Origin: Ipomoea triloba
Taxonomy: Eukaryota; Streptophyta; Magnoliopsida; Solanales; Convolvulaceae
Direction of reading: 5' to 3'
NCBI RefSeq assembly: GCF_003576645.1
Contig: NC_044929.1
Coordinates: forward strand, 2,329,372 to 2,393,371
Length of the DNA stretch: 64,000 nucleotides
Below the pieces are notes generated by a model. That model was not told the DNA's origin, did not search any database, and was given only the letters and a program-made list of their open reading frames with translations. This document shows positions 35,073 to 46,013 of the stretch, one piece after another; the first letter of the stretch is position 1, and the number at the start of each line of letters is the position of its first letter. The position numbers and the translations under genes were made by a program.

Positions 35073-36522
35073 CACCCTTACAAGATAAACCAAATGACTT
35101 TTTGGTCATAGTAAAGTTCCTTCTCCCAAAAATTTGGAAGTATAATATACACATTTAAGCATCGAGACATGCATAGTCTAAATTTACAACATGAAATTCA
35201 AGATCATACTATAGACACTAATATTCTACAAAAAAAAAAAACAAAAAACAAAAAACAAAACAAAAAGAGTCTACCATTATCACAAAACACTAGGCTAATA
35301 CCCTAGGGTCTGACTTCACCTTCAACCCTAAAATGTAACCTCCCTTTTCTTAACCTCAATCAACAAATTAATTTGAAAACATGACACACACGAATGAACT
35401 CAATAGCTTAGTACGTCATTTAGCACTTCTCTACCAAATCAAGCATAGAGAATAAAGAGAATAAAAAATAAATAAATGTACATAACATAAGATGTAAAAA
35501 AGAAAAAAAAAAGTAAAAGCTTTTGTATTCTAAATTTCTAATACCAAGATATCGTATGCGATTATTAATTCAAGAGTTTCTTTTAAGTCATGAATAACAG
35601 ATGCTCGAATATCAAAAAAAAAATCCTATGTAGCTAGCTCAATTACCAAAAATATATATAATATAGAACTAGCTCACCATTTTACTTTGAGAACTATTAT
35701 ACTCAAAGCACTGGCCGCCAAGATCAACTAAGGAAATTACACTAGTCAAGGGTAGCAAAGCTACTGACTAAAATAAAGGAAATATATGTTCCAAATTAAG
35801 GATGGCAAGACCACCAATTCAAAATCAATGAACCATTCCAATACAAGGCTGGTTAGACCACCAATATGATTAATACCTTCAAATATATATCAAGTTTTCA
35901 AAATTTCATTAGAAATGAAGTAATACTTTATCATACAAAATGTGCCCATATTCAAGAATAGCTTCAATAATTTGTAGTTACTTAAGATATGACATATAGG
36001 TTACGATGAGTAAATAAGTGCTAAGTTTCTTTACTTTAGTAAGCTTTTAAGCATTAAAATTCACTTAAACACTAATAATCTTCACCGTCACCTCATGACC
36101 TTGTCAAGGACAAGTGAGACATGCGGATATGTCTCAGTTATTTTCCCGAATTTCTCCTCTTTCTCCACCACTAGGTTCTAGGGTTCAATAATATAGTGTG
36201 ATCATATTTCACCCTATTGGACTTCTCAAATTTGAAGATATGCAATTATTATTGAGCCCAAGAAAACACAAAAGCCCGATAAAAACTTAACCAATTAAAT
36301 TATATTTGGCCCTAAGAAGAAAAAGACATAAAAATATCTAGTTAGACTTTTTTTTTTTTTTTTTTTAAATTTCCCAAATTGAAAATTGGTCATCACTCTT
36401 ATTCTAAATTATAATCAAAATATGCGTCACCATTTGGTGAAGTGTTTGATAAAATACATTTAACAAAGTCCTTGGTCAAAGTTATATAAATTAAGAAAAT
36501 GTTATCTTACACATGCTGATTT

Positions 36523-36702
36523 TTTTTTTTGAGTACTACTGACTCTGTTACAATGTAGTATATGTTCATAACTACTTTCTCAACCTATTGAAACACAAAG
36601 AGTCAACAATTACCTCCACTGAGGCTCGAACCCACTCCCATCATCCATATGAAAGTGTTAACCGGGACACCTGGTGCTACTAGACTACAAAGTCTTTGGC
36701 TG
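36523..36702 (-). mobile_element. Intact-looking SINE with target-site duplication
   Basis: Identical 13-base direct repeats, CACATGCTGATTT (36510-36522 and 36703-36715), flank the element. On the minus strand it starts GCCAAAGACTTTGTAGTCTA with an A-box-like segment, has GGGTTCGAGCCTC as B box, and ends in a poly-A stretch (T run at 36520-36530 on the plus strand). This is the full signature of retroposition. A diverged relative lies near 60500-60600. Confidence 0.85.
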
Positions 36703-37774
36703 CACATGCTGATTTGGTTTCACAGCCATTAATAATTTGAGTAGTCCTTGACATTCATTATATTAACTATTCATGACTTAATTAATTTTTATCATGAATT
36801 AATTAAATTGTTTCTCAAAGGCTGAATCTTCAATCCTAAGAGCACCATGCATGTTTCGGCCCGACAAATTACTTAGGAGGAGGCTAAACCTTTATTCACT
36901 GCACACAATGAATCCCTTACTTTGAAAGGTTACTCTCAAAATACAACCAGCATAAGAGTTGTTTGGAGACGGGTCATTCAAAAACTGACAAAATAATAAG
37001 CAATCAGATCCAATAGTCACATTTTCAAAAAAAATAAAATAAAATCAATAATCACATGTCGCTAGCCTTTCTCGATAGCCCACAATAAAGTTTCTGACAT
37101 TTAAATTTAGTTCATTGGTTATTGTGTGTTTTTTTCTTTTTTCTTTTTTGGCATTTGAATCTAATATTAGTCCAATTTGATTTTCAACTATTCATTTTTA
37201 GTACTTTATTAAAATTAAAAATAGCTTATTTTATAACTATAAGAGATATTTTAAATTATGCTAAATTTAAACATGATGATAAAAAATTTTTAAAATGCAA
37301 AAATTGATAGACCAGAGTTGAGATTAGCAATACAACAACTTTCTTATTAAGAACTGACATCTCGTATAAAGAACCTAAAATTTAGAAAAGGTAAAAAAGT
37401 CAAGAAAAAAATATTATTAGAAGCTATATATCAAAAGGAGTAGTTAAGTGAGTGAAACATGATTCTTATATCACAAGTGGCGGGGCAGGCCGGCTTGCTG
37501 CCTGTTTTAACCGCTCTAAATCCCCTTTAAGTTCGAAATTAGATCGGATGTGTCGCGCACCACTTAAATTCTTTAAAAGTTTTAATTACCCTCTGATCTA
37601 TAATTAACCGTACTCAATTGTAATTCAGAGATTGACCAATGCAACTTGATTAACGAGATCAGAATATGTTTGAAGATAAAAACGTTTTACCCTATGTACA
37701 TCAATACTAGTACATAAAATTTGTGGCTATCTAATTAAGTAGAAAAAAAAAATCTGGGAACGAACAAAATCAAA

Positions 37775-39462
37775 TCAAATCACGGTGGCAGAAATGGGCG
37801 CATTATTACTGTTGATACTATTCATCTGGGTAGTCTGATAAACAGGCAAACCAGTTGAATAGTAATCCAATAATTCCCTGTTTGGCAAATCAAACAGATC
37901 AGAGCTCGAATCACTATCCGTCCCTCGATCATAATCCTCCTCAATTTTTCTCTCTTCAGTCTCTTCCGATGGATATTCATCTGCCCAGTGATGAATAACG
38001 CTCCTCCTCTCTGAATTAATCCCACTGCTGATGAACTTAAACATGTTTTCTGGGTTTTGTTTATCCTTGCATGAGTTCTTGGGATATGGAGGGGGTGTTC
38101 TAAACCCAGAATTTGAAGATGCAGAATTGTTATTATGATTGTAAACAGTGTTTGATGGGTTTTTCTTTCCGTAGAGTTCACTTAAGCTGCTTCTTCTCCT
38201 CCTAATCCACCCAGATGGGGTTTGAGAATCTTCATTATTTGTGTTGGAGTTTAATTTCTTCTTCTTCTTAGAGGTGTTTTTTTGGTTGAAGAGGGAGTTC
38301 AAGAAGCTGGCTAGTTTCCCTCCTGGAGAGCTTGGAATTGGGTGCTTACACTTGCCTTTCATGGCGGCTGCAGGCTTTTCCATTTGTGAAGGATGCAGTG
38401 ATGATGTGCCTGTTTGGAGGGGAGGGTAACATTTATTTAATTAAGTTATTGAAGCAATTATATTTAAATTAAATAAACCATACCCTTTACATGTAAAACA
38501 AAGATTATGAATTAGTAAGCAAAACTAAGCTACTTAATTGGGAAACTTTTTGTGTCATTTGTGCTGTCTCATCTGATGTGACAGGACAAAAGACGAAATT
38601 ATCAATATTTGTTAGGCGGGAGCCGTAAGAGTCAAGTCTAGCACCATGTGACTAAATGGATTATTGAAAGGAGGCCGGTAGAGAGCCAAATTAAGCACAT
38701 TGGCTCTTGAAAATGTGTAGCGCGTGATATAAAAAAAATAAAGTTACGTCTTTGCTTCTAACTATAGCTTTTGGCTTAGTGGTAAGCATTTGATCCTAAA
38801 AATAGTATCAGAATCCGATCACGGGAACTGGTTGGTGCTGGGAGAGGATTGTTGGGCAGAGGCCGGTAAAGGGCTAAGTCCAGCATCTTGACTTTCGAAA
38901 AGTCACGGGAATTGACTCATGCTGGGTGAAGATTGTTGGGAGGAAGCCGATAAAGAGTCAAGTCCAGCATCCTGACTTTCGAAAAGTCACGGGAAGGGTG
39001 CTGGGAAAGGATTGTTGGACAAAGACCGGTAAAGGGCCAAGTCCAACATTTTGAATTTCGAAAATGTGTGACCCTATAAGGAAATAAGCAATCAAGGCTG
39101 GCAGGCCAGGTGTGCTTTTGACGTAGTGGTAAGCGTTCGATCCTAAGAGAATATGTATTCGATTGTGAGTACCTATTCCCATAATGGCATTTTGTTTGAA
39201 TTAGTTACCATAACAGAGGACTATATATAATTATGAAATATAATGTACCAAATGGGGTGGAAGAAAGTTTGATGGCTGGCACAGGAGGCATGTCAAGGCT
39301 CATTCTTCCACTTCTCCAGGCTTGATTGTTGCAGCCCTGTCTAAGAAGCTTGTGGCAATTGGAAACTTGATGATGATCATTGGCTCCAGCAAAATAGTTT
39401 GCAGCCTCAAAGACATCAAGCTCTCCTGACTCATTTCTCCAGTGGAACAATTTCTTGGACAT
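37775..39462 (-). CDS. Plant-specific Lys/Ser-rich protein, tandem copy A
   Basis: Two exons on the minus strand, 39462-39249 and 38409-37775, join in phase (Gly codon split G|GC) to give 282 residues. Exon 1 encodes the conserved N terminus MSKKLFHWRNESGELDVFEA, followed by NNQAWRSGRMSLDM. Exon 2 has SPGGKLASFLNSLF, a poly-Lys stretch, RRRRSSLSELYG, HHWADEYPSEE, DSDSSSDLFDL and STGLPVYQTTQ near the C terminus. The SPGGKLASFLNSLF and SDLFDL...PVY-TT patches recall BIG GRAIN 1-like and other plant regulators of hormone signalling, but the N terminus does not fit BIG GRAIN 1. I therefore give no name. There are no membrane or catalytic motifs; it is probably a nuclear or membrane-peripheral disordered protein. 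A TATA-like CTATATATAG lies about 110 bases upstream of the ATG. It pairs with copy B at 47.9-50.0 kb. Confidence 0.88.
38590..39180 (-). repeat. Tandem array of GGACTTGGCCC-family units with tRNA-like heads, in the intron of copy A
   Basis: At least four units of about 75-90 bases carry the phrases ATTGTTGGGCAGAGGCCGGT, AAAGGGCTAAGTCCAGCAT and TTTCGAAAAGTCACGGGAA. Two tRNA-like heads (TTTTGGCTTAGTGGTAAGCA near 38768 and TTTTGACGTAGTGGTAAGCG near 39115), each followed by a TCGATCC- or TGATCC-like B box, flank the array. It lies between the two exons of copy A (38410-39248). The array shows how this interspersed family is built: a pol III-type head plus a repeated tail. Confidence 0.65.
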
Positions 39463-41279
39463 TTTCTGATGACCTTCAATTCTTAGTGTCCTATAAGTAT
39501 AGGTATGAATGTATGTGTGAAATGAAAGGTACAGATAGAGCTGAGATGTGTAATATGATTGTGTGCCTGCTATATATAGATCAGAGGGAGATAGAGCAAG
39601 GGGGGTGGGTGAGGGTTTAAAATGATAGAATTGTGAGGTTATGATCTTATGGATATGAATAAAGTGGGAGGAAGAGAGCAGTTGAAATGATTGTGATTAA
39701 TTGATGGTAGGGTCACTACTTATCTATGTATGGGATTCATTGGGTTATTATCAGCAATAAATGATAAAAGGTGTATCAGTATAAATATTGGATGATTTTA
39801 CAATGCTAATAACTATTATAAATAAAAATAAGTAATAATTTCTTTTTAGAATGAAATAGTAATTTTATTTTAACTATTTACACAAATGTTACCATTCCAA
39901 TAGTTTACATTTTTACTATTCATTTTTTCTTTTTGGAAAATGGTGAAATAACTATGCCCTAAACTTTATTCGAAAAATCAATTAGATCCTTAAATTTTTA
40001 AAAGGTGTAGTTAAGCCCATTCCTGGGACTAACACCGACGATTGTTGAATGGTTGTCAATTGCCTTTCAATAAGGTGACCAATAGACGGTATTCTTTGGC
40101 AGAACAAGTCGACTTGCTACTCGCCTTCTCCAACTTGAGAAGGTGACCAATGACCGTTCAGCAGTCGGCCGTCACTGGTGTTAGTCCTTGAAGCATTGTC
40201 GGAGTTGACCGGAAGGTGACAGGTGACTGTTCAACGTACAACCAAATGGGTGGTCACAAGATCGAACCATGGTAAAGAATTGGTCAGATAAAAAATAGGG
40301 CTAAATCTTAGTTATTGATCTAGTCTAGATCAATCGGCCATCATGAGGAATTTCTTTTTAAACGGTGACGTTTTGGTACTTTTTTGGTCTTTGGGTGCAT
40401 TATTTTGTCTATTTGAGTGCAAATTTTAACACTTAAATATGCAACCTAATAAATTTTATAAAATTAACGAAAAAGCTAAATATTAAGTCTAAACCGTAAA
40501 TGTTAGACCTTAAGCAGTAAAAAGTGAACTATTGAACCAAATAAAATAAAAAAATCCAGTCATAAACTTTAAAATCGAAACGCTAGTTGCAATTCACTTT
40601 CGAATTTTTGCAAGTGCAAAATTTTAATACATTTTTCCTCAAAAGTATTACACTTTCCTTTATAAATAACAAACATTTTATTTTTAATTAGTATTACATT
40701 TTTCAATATATGTATTATTCCTAATTAGGATATGTGAGACGGTCTCACGTAACCCATTTTTATTACCCCTTCAATATGAACAGAAGTGATTATAACTCAT
40801 TGTTTTATATTAAAAAATATCTTGGTCCCAAAAAAGAGTTAGGCCACATAAATTTTCTTGTTTCTTTCCTTTTGTACAATGAAAACTCGCAATGATGAAA
40901 TTTATTGGTGATATGAACCAATTAGTCTTACAGGATGGACCATGTTATACATCTCTAATTTTATCATTCACATTTCACAATTAACCTTCTATGATGAGGC
41001 AAAATTATAGACATTAGTAAAATTAAAATTAATTTATTTAAAAAAAAAAAAGAAAATTAATGTCTAAAATTTTGCCAAATTATAAAGTGATAGATTTACG
41101 AGTGATAAAATTAGGAATAGTTAGCATTTTATCTTACGGGATAGATAAAGACGGTTCATTTTGTTAGGTCATCGGATTGTCAGTTTGTACAATTGTTGAG
41201 TCATTTTCAATTACTTAGGTAGCATCAACGTGGTTCATCACTTCATCAGCCAGAAAATTTTGTAGTTTTGTTTCAAATT

Positions 41280-41842
41280 TAGGAATTAAGTCCAATCAAA
41301 GACAATTGTAATTGAGTATAACTCTTTGTAGTTTTGGATTGACCGACGAGGTTGGGGAGAAGATCGAGTGTGATCACTCTGCGCCCTTCGTTCTAAATTT
41401 GCTCGGTAGAGCTCTGGTCGGGTCATACCTAAGCCTAACCCCCTAATTGTTGGCATCTCAGGAACTGCTGGAGTCACTATATTGATGGGTTGTGGATATG
41501 CTAACGACATCCGCGGATAAGGGTATGACGGGGCGTAGAATCAAGGAGAGTTTTGCCACCAGTGGAATATCGGGTCCTGTATCGCAACAGGGGCCCTTAG
41601 CTTGGGAATGAATATGGGACCTGTTTTCGGATGTTCGGGACCTGTTAACTCATTCCGAGGGAGTTATCCCTTCCATAAGTGCTTGATTGAGGTCGAGGGG
41701 TCCAAGTCGAGATTAGAGATCAGAAGTATTATCGTTAGAGTCAGTGTCATTAAAGAAGTCGATGTAAAGATACATGTTTGGGAACAATAGGGCTTGAGAA
41801 TTAAGCTTTTCGTATCAATCCCCACAAAAGGCGCCATAATAA
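41280..41842 (-). mobile_element. Ty3/gypsy-like retrotransposon: leader and start of gag
   Basis: Read on the minus strand, a primer-binding site (TGGCGCCTTTTGTGGGGAT, complement of 41818-41836) is followed by about 300 bases of leader and an open frame (41510-41286). That frame starts MSLAYPQPINIVTPAVPEMP and is rich in Pro/Arg. TGGCGCC-type primer sites are used by Tat/RIRE2-like Ty3 elements in plants. The frame stops after 74 codons and no protease/RT follows, so the element is truncated. Lineage is inferred from the primer site only. Confidence 0.55.
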
Positions 41843-42081
41843 TGTGGTAAATATGCCAATAGGTTAGACGTTCCCGAGCTGGAGTTAGTGGAGTGTACTC
41901 TCATAAAAGATCCAAAAGTCGAGGTAAGGATACATGTTTGGGAACAATAGGGCTTGAGAATTAAGCTTTTCGTATCAATCCCCACAGAAGGCGCCATAAT
42001 AATGTGGTAAATATATGCCAATAGGTTAGACGTTCCCGAGCTGGAGTTAGTGGAGTGTATTCTCATAAAAGATCCAAAAGT
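41756..42081. repeat. Tandem duplication (about 160 bases) spanning the LTR end and primer site
   Basis: Copies at 41756-41915 and 41916-42081 share almost all bases, including TTTGGGAACAATAGGGCTTG, AGGCGCCATAATAATGTGG and GACGTTCCCGAGCTGGAG. Copy 2 differs by a two-base AT insertion and a few substitutions. The second copy runs into the assembly gap, so more units may be hidden. Confidence 0.9.
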
Positions 42082-43525
42082 CCCCCCCCCCCCCCCCCCC
42101 CCCCCCCNNNNNNNNNNNNNNNNNNNNNNNNNNNNNNNNNNNNNNNNNNNNNNNNNNNNNNNNNNNNNNNNNNNNNNNNNNNNNNNNNNNNNNNNNNNNN
42201 NNNNNNNNNNNNNNNNNNNNNNNNNNNNNNNNNNNNNNNNNNNNNNNNNNNNNNNNNNNNNNNNNNNNNNNNNNNNNNNNNNNNNNNNNNNNNNNNNNNN
42301 NNNNNNNNNNNNNNNNNNNNNNNNNNNNNNNNNNNNNNNNNNNNNNNNNNNNNNNNNNNNNNNNNNNNNNNNNNNNNNNNNNNNNNNNNNNNNNNNNNNN
42401 NNNNNNNNNNNNNNNNNNNNNNNNNNNNNNNNNNNNNNNNNNNNNNNNNNNNNNNNNNNNNNNNNNNNNNNNNNNNNNNNNNNNNNNNNNNNNNNNNNNN
42501 NNNNNNNNNNNNNNNNNNNNNNNNNNNNNNNNNNNNNNNNNNNNNNNNNNNNNNNNNNNNNNNNNNNNNNNNNNNNNNNNNNNNNNNNNNNNNNNNNNNN
42601 NNNNNNNNNNNNNNNNNNNNNNNNNNNNNNNNNNNNNNNNNNNNNNNNNNNNNNNNNNNNNNNNNNNNNNNNNNNNNNNNNNNNNNNNNNNNNNNNNNNN
42701 NNNNNNNNNNNNNNNNNNNNNNNNNNNNNNNNNNNNNNNNNNNNNNNNNNNNNNNNNNNNNNNNNNNNNNNNNNNNNNNNNNNNNNNNNNNNNNNNNNNN
42801 NNNNNNNNNNNNNNNNNNNNNNNNNNNNNNNNNNNNNNNNNNNNNNNNNNNNNNNNNNNNNNNNNNNNNNNNNNNNNNNNNNNNNNNNNNNNNNNNNNNN
42901 NNNNNNNNNNNNNNNNNNNNNNNNNNNNNNNNNNNNNNNNNNNNNNNNNNNNNNNNNNNNNNNNNNNNNNNNNNNNNNNNNNNNNNNNNNNNNNNNNNNN
43001 NNNNNNNNNNNNNNNNNNNNNNNNNNNNNNNNNNNNNNNNNNNNNNNNNNNNNNNNNNNNNNNNNNNNNNNNNNNNAAAAAAAAAAAATTTCCCCCCCCC
43101 CCCCCCCCCCCGCCTCTAGCATTAAATGAACTATTTATAGAGATCGGGAAGGAGCACATGCTAGGCGTTCGGCATGTCCGCCACGTGTTCCGCATGCACG
43201 GGCGAGGTTAAAGGTGTTTTTGATAGGTTAACGTGTACAGAGATTTCTAACATTTGCATTGGCGCAAGGTGATCGAATGGAGCGGTGTAGTGCTATTTAT
43301 CCCTTGGTGCCGAGAACTCCATGGTTGATACACCCGACCCGAGCATGTGGGGTCAAAAGGTTAATTCCGACCATGGGGCATGAAGTGTAACTGCGTCCAA
43401 CTCAAAGGGCAAACTTGGACTTGGACTTGGGTCGGGCCCTGACATGGTCAGATCTGCTTGGGATGTGGCCTATGACGTTTATACCGAACAGGTTTATAGT
43501 CGTACGGGTGAGGGATAATATATCA
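41843..43525 (-). mobile_element. LTR of the Ty3/gypsy-like element, interrupted by the gap
   Basis: On the minus strand the part right of the gap has a TATA box (CTCTATAAATAGTTC, near 43126-43140) and the upstream GC-rich U3-like DNA from about 43525 (TGATATATTATCCCTC). The part left of the gap ends ATATTTACCACA just before the primer site. U3-TATA-(gap)-U5-primer site is the expected order for one LTR. The exact length is unknown because of the gap and the tandem duplication. Confidence 0.5.
42108..43076. other. Assembly gap (969 N) with homopolymer edges
   Basis: N from 42108 to 43076. It is bordered on the left by a run of 26 C (42082-42107) and on the right by 12 A, TTT and a run of 21 C. 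Such runs are not expected in this AT-rich DNA and probably mark unreliable consensus at the gap edges. All open frames across it are artefacts. Confidence 0.98.
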
Positions 43526-44099
43526 TATAAATTCGACAAATTCTTAATAGTTAAAGACTAAAATTTATAAATTAAATATAATAAATTTTAATAGTCTATG
43601 AACATTTATCTAAAATGGAATTAACTCATCAATAATTCTCATATCTTAGTTAAGTGGACTTGTGAACAATCTCTCAAGTCCATGATTGATAAGATTTTTT
43701 TTCCTGCCTTATCTTCTTATTTATCACTAGGCAGGCCAGGCTACCCCAAATATACATAATGGCCAGAAGACTATAATAACCAAATTGTTGGGCTCCCTGG
43801 TTGGAGTAGCGTGTGAATTGAACTCTTTATGCACACAATAAGGTGGGAGTCGGGACTAACTGAAAGGCTGTTCATGCGATTCGAATTTACATCATCTATC
43901 GATTCTTGGGGCGGAAAATAGAGAGATTAGGATTAATCTGGCGTAAGTTGGTTGGGATATCTATGTATTTTTTTAAAAAAATAAAGCAAAAAGAAGTGGC
44001 AAATATATATAATTATAATTATCAAGTGAAAAAAAATCATGTGGCTTCTCATATATTTCAGAACCAATAGGGTTGAGTGTTGAATTTCGGCCACAAATC

Positions 44100-44400
44100 A
44101 TTTGGCCCATTTGGTCCTAACTTTGGTGAACACTGTCACATTGTATTGTGACCATGCCCCGACCCCTCCCCACAATTTTCTTAGCCAATATAGTCATCTT
44201 CATCATCAATACATACACTTATTATAGCCAACTAATCCCACAAGGGATGGATATATTCAGGTGACATGTTGTAATGTGGTGTTGCTTTCCTCTGCTATGT
44301 GCCACCCACGTAAAGTTGTATCTCGCGGTTATTGTTTTCCCAGCAGTCCAAATCTGTTCCCCTAACTTTCTGGTTTTGTGGGACTTTACTATTCATTTAA
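44100..44400. other. Non-coding block conserved between the two duplicated loci (copy A side)
   Basis: This block resembles 51965-52240 in order and sequence. Shared phrases include ACATTGTATTGTGAC, TCATCTTCATCATC, ATACATACACTTA, CAGGTGACATGTTGT and a GTGTTGCTTTC stretch followed by CCACCCA. A shorter shared phrase further right (GCCTAGTACGGAGA near 45245) also appears near 53321. It has no open frame in common, so it is duplicated flanking or regulatory DNA rather than an exon. Confidence 0.65.
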
Positions 44401-44802
44401 TTTTTTTTCGATGTCTTCCAAAATATGTTGAATTACTATTTGTATCTTGTGAGATTAAATTAATCTAACTAAACTTCAACTCTATTGGGATAGCTCTCCA
44501 AAGGTCTTGTTGCATATAAATGGATTTGAATCTCCAATCTCATACTCAAGCAATTCAAATTCGATCTCATTCACTTCGGTCAATGTTTTTTGATTAATAT
44601 TCATGTATATTTTGCGTATTTATTCATCCTTAACCAAATTTCAAAAGAAGATATGATTATTGACGGTGGGTATGAAGTAGTCCTCAAGTCTATAGGCCAA
44701 CTGTCCACCTTTAGATATGTCAGCACATCTAGCCTTAAATCGGTATGATCTTTGGCTTTGAGTATGAAGTAGTCTTAAATCTTTAGGCTAACTGTCCCAA
44801 GC

Positions 44803-45024
44803 ACCTTTAGAGGTGCCTGCAATGGAGTGAGACAGTTCTTCCCCTCTCCCAAAAGAGTGAACCCCATATAGCTTGTAAATCACCCTAACTCAATGGCAGA
44901 CATAATCCCCACAACCTTTAGAGGTGCCTACAATGCATCGAGACAATTCTTCTCCTCTCCCAAAAGAGTGCACCCGACAGAGCTTGTAAATCACGATAAC
45001 TTAATGGCAAACATAATCTCCACA
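44803..45024. repeat. 111-base tandem duplication, SINE-like
   Basis: Two units start ACCTTTAGAGGTGCCT at 44803 and 44914 and share TCCCAAAAGAGTG and GCTTGTAAATCAC. After the second unit comes TCGAGTTTCGAACGTTGGTC (complement of a B box). The block reads as a minus-strand SINE-like element with an internally duplicated segment. Confidence 0.6.
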
Positions 45025-45639
45025 TTGTCGAGTTTCGAACGTTGGTCTCTTTTCTCAAGTATTGAATACTGAACTAGTAAACTAAGCCCGTGTAGGCAAA
45101 AAAAGTGTATTTTGTGTAGAGATATAGATAGATTTGTCATCAATAAAAATGTATGAGGGTGGTTGGGAGAAGCATAGCTTTTATCAAGAAGTTTGCAGGT
45201 AGTGAATAGTGATGGTGCAAATGGCCAAACAACTAAAGGATCAGCCTAGTACGGAGACCATACGTTAGACAAGATCCCCAACTGTCTCCCTCTCAGATCA
45301 ACCCCCAATGTGTGCAGTACTCAACTCGTGCGATAACCACTCATCGCTCTCTCTCTTCCAACAAATCATGTTGATGGGAATAGTACTTCTAGCTATGACT
45401 AGTCAATCAGTGCAAGAAAAATGCACAGTAGGCTAGATTGGTCGGACAGTGCAAAAAATATAATTGGATGTTATAAGTGGATAAAATATTTCTGATACTC
45501 AACTCGTGGTTCATGATTTATGTGCACAATTAATATAAGTTTATTTTTAATACATTATAGTTCAATTTTATCTAGTATATTAAAAAATTTACAATACACT
45601 AAAAGTGAACCTATATAATTGGGTGTTATATATAATAGC

Positions 45640-45930
45640 TTATCAGCTAATTTTGGCTTATTTGACCACTATAAGCTGCTTGATTTGATTAAAAAAAATC
45701 AATTTAAGTGTTTGTTTAATTAATTTTTTTGTAACTCCAAAATGCTAAAATTTAAAAAGCTACTCAAAGCAACTTTTTCAATGAGCTTTTTGAAAAAAAG
45801 AATTATACCAAACAACTAATTTGCCAAACATTTTTCTACAATCAGTTAATTTTATCAATTAGTCATACCCTCTAACCTAATCAGCTAACATTTATCAGCT
45901 AACAGTCATTTATACCAAACATGGCCAATA
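45640..45930. mobile_element. MITE, second copy of the 'TTTGGTAAATTAG' family
   Basis: Contains TTATCAGCTAATTTTGGCTT at the left and TTAGTCATACCCTCTAACCT followed by ATTTATACCAAACATGGCC at the right, inverted relative to the copy at 30410-30712. About 290 bases, non-coding, followed after 50 bases by a (TA)n run (45977-46009). Confidence 0.55.
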
Positions 45931-45973
45931 AATTTACTAAATAGCATTGTAAACTTGAACGTCCAAAATATAA

Positions 45974-45976
<3 letters not shown>

Positions 45977-46009
<33 letters not shown>
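45977..46009. repeat. (TA)n microsatellite
   Basis: A run of about 16 TA units in intergenic DNA between the two paralogues. Confidence 0.95.

Positions 46010-46013
<4 letters not shown>

Larger units (their letters stand above)
26911..37774. other. 11 kb gene-free, element-rich AT-rich region
   Basis: This region contains MITE-like elements (26950-27195, 27218-27621, 30410-30712, 34655-35072), microsatellites (28147-28193, 28712-28742, 31709-31749), a Helitron (29623-30279), a gag-like remnant (32270-32800), a fold-back minisatellite (33150-33480) and a SINE (36523-36702). Stretches 27630-28140, 31000-31590, 33560-34560, 35080-36480 and 36720-37770 show nothing I can name. Confidence 0.6.

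Noticed and set aside
41815..43195. Four long open frames of 350-435 codons on both strands
   Set aside because: They consist almost entirely of N translated as X plus poly-Pro/poly-Gly from the C runs at the gap edges.
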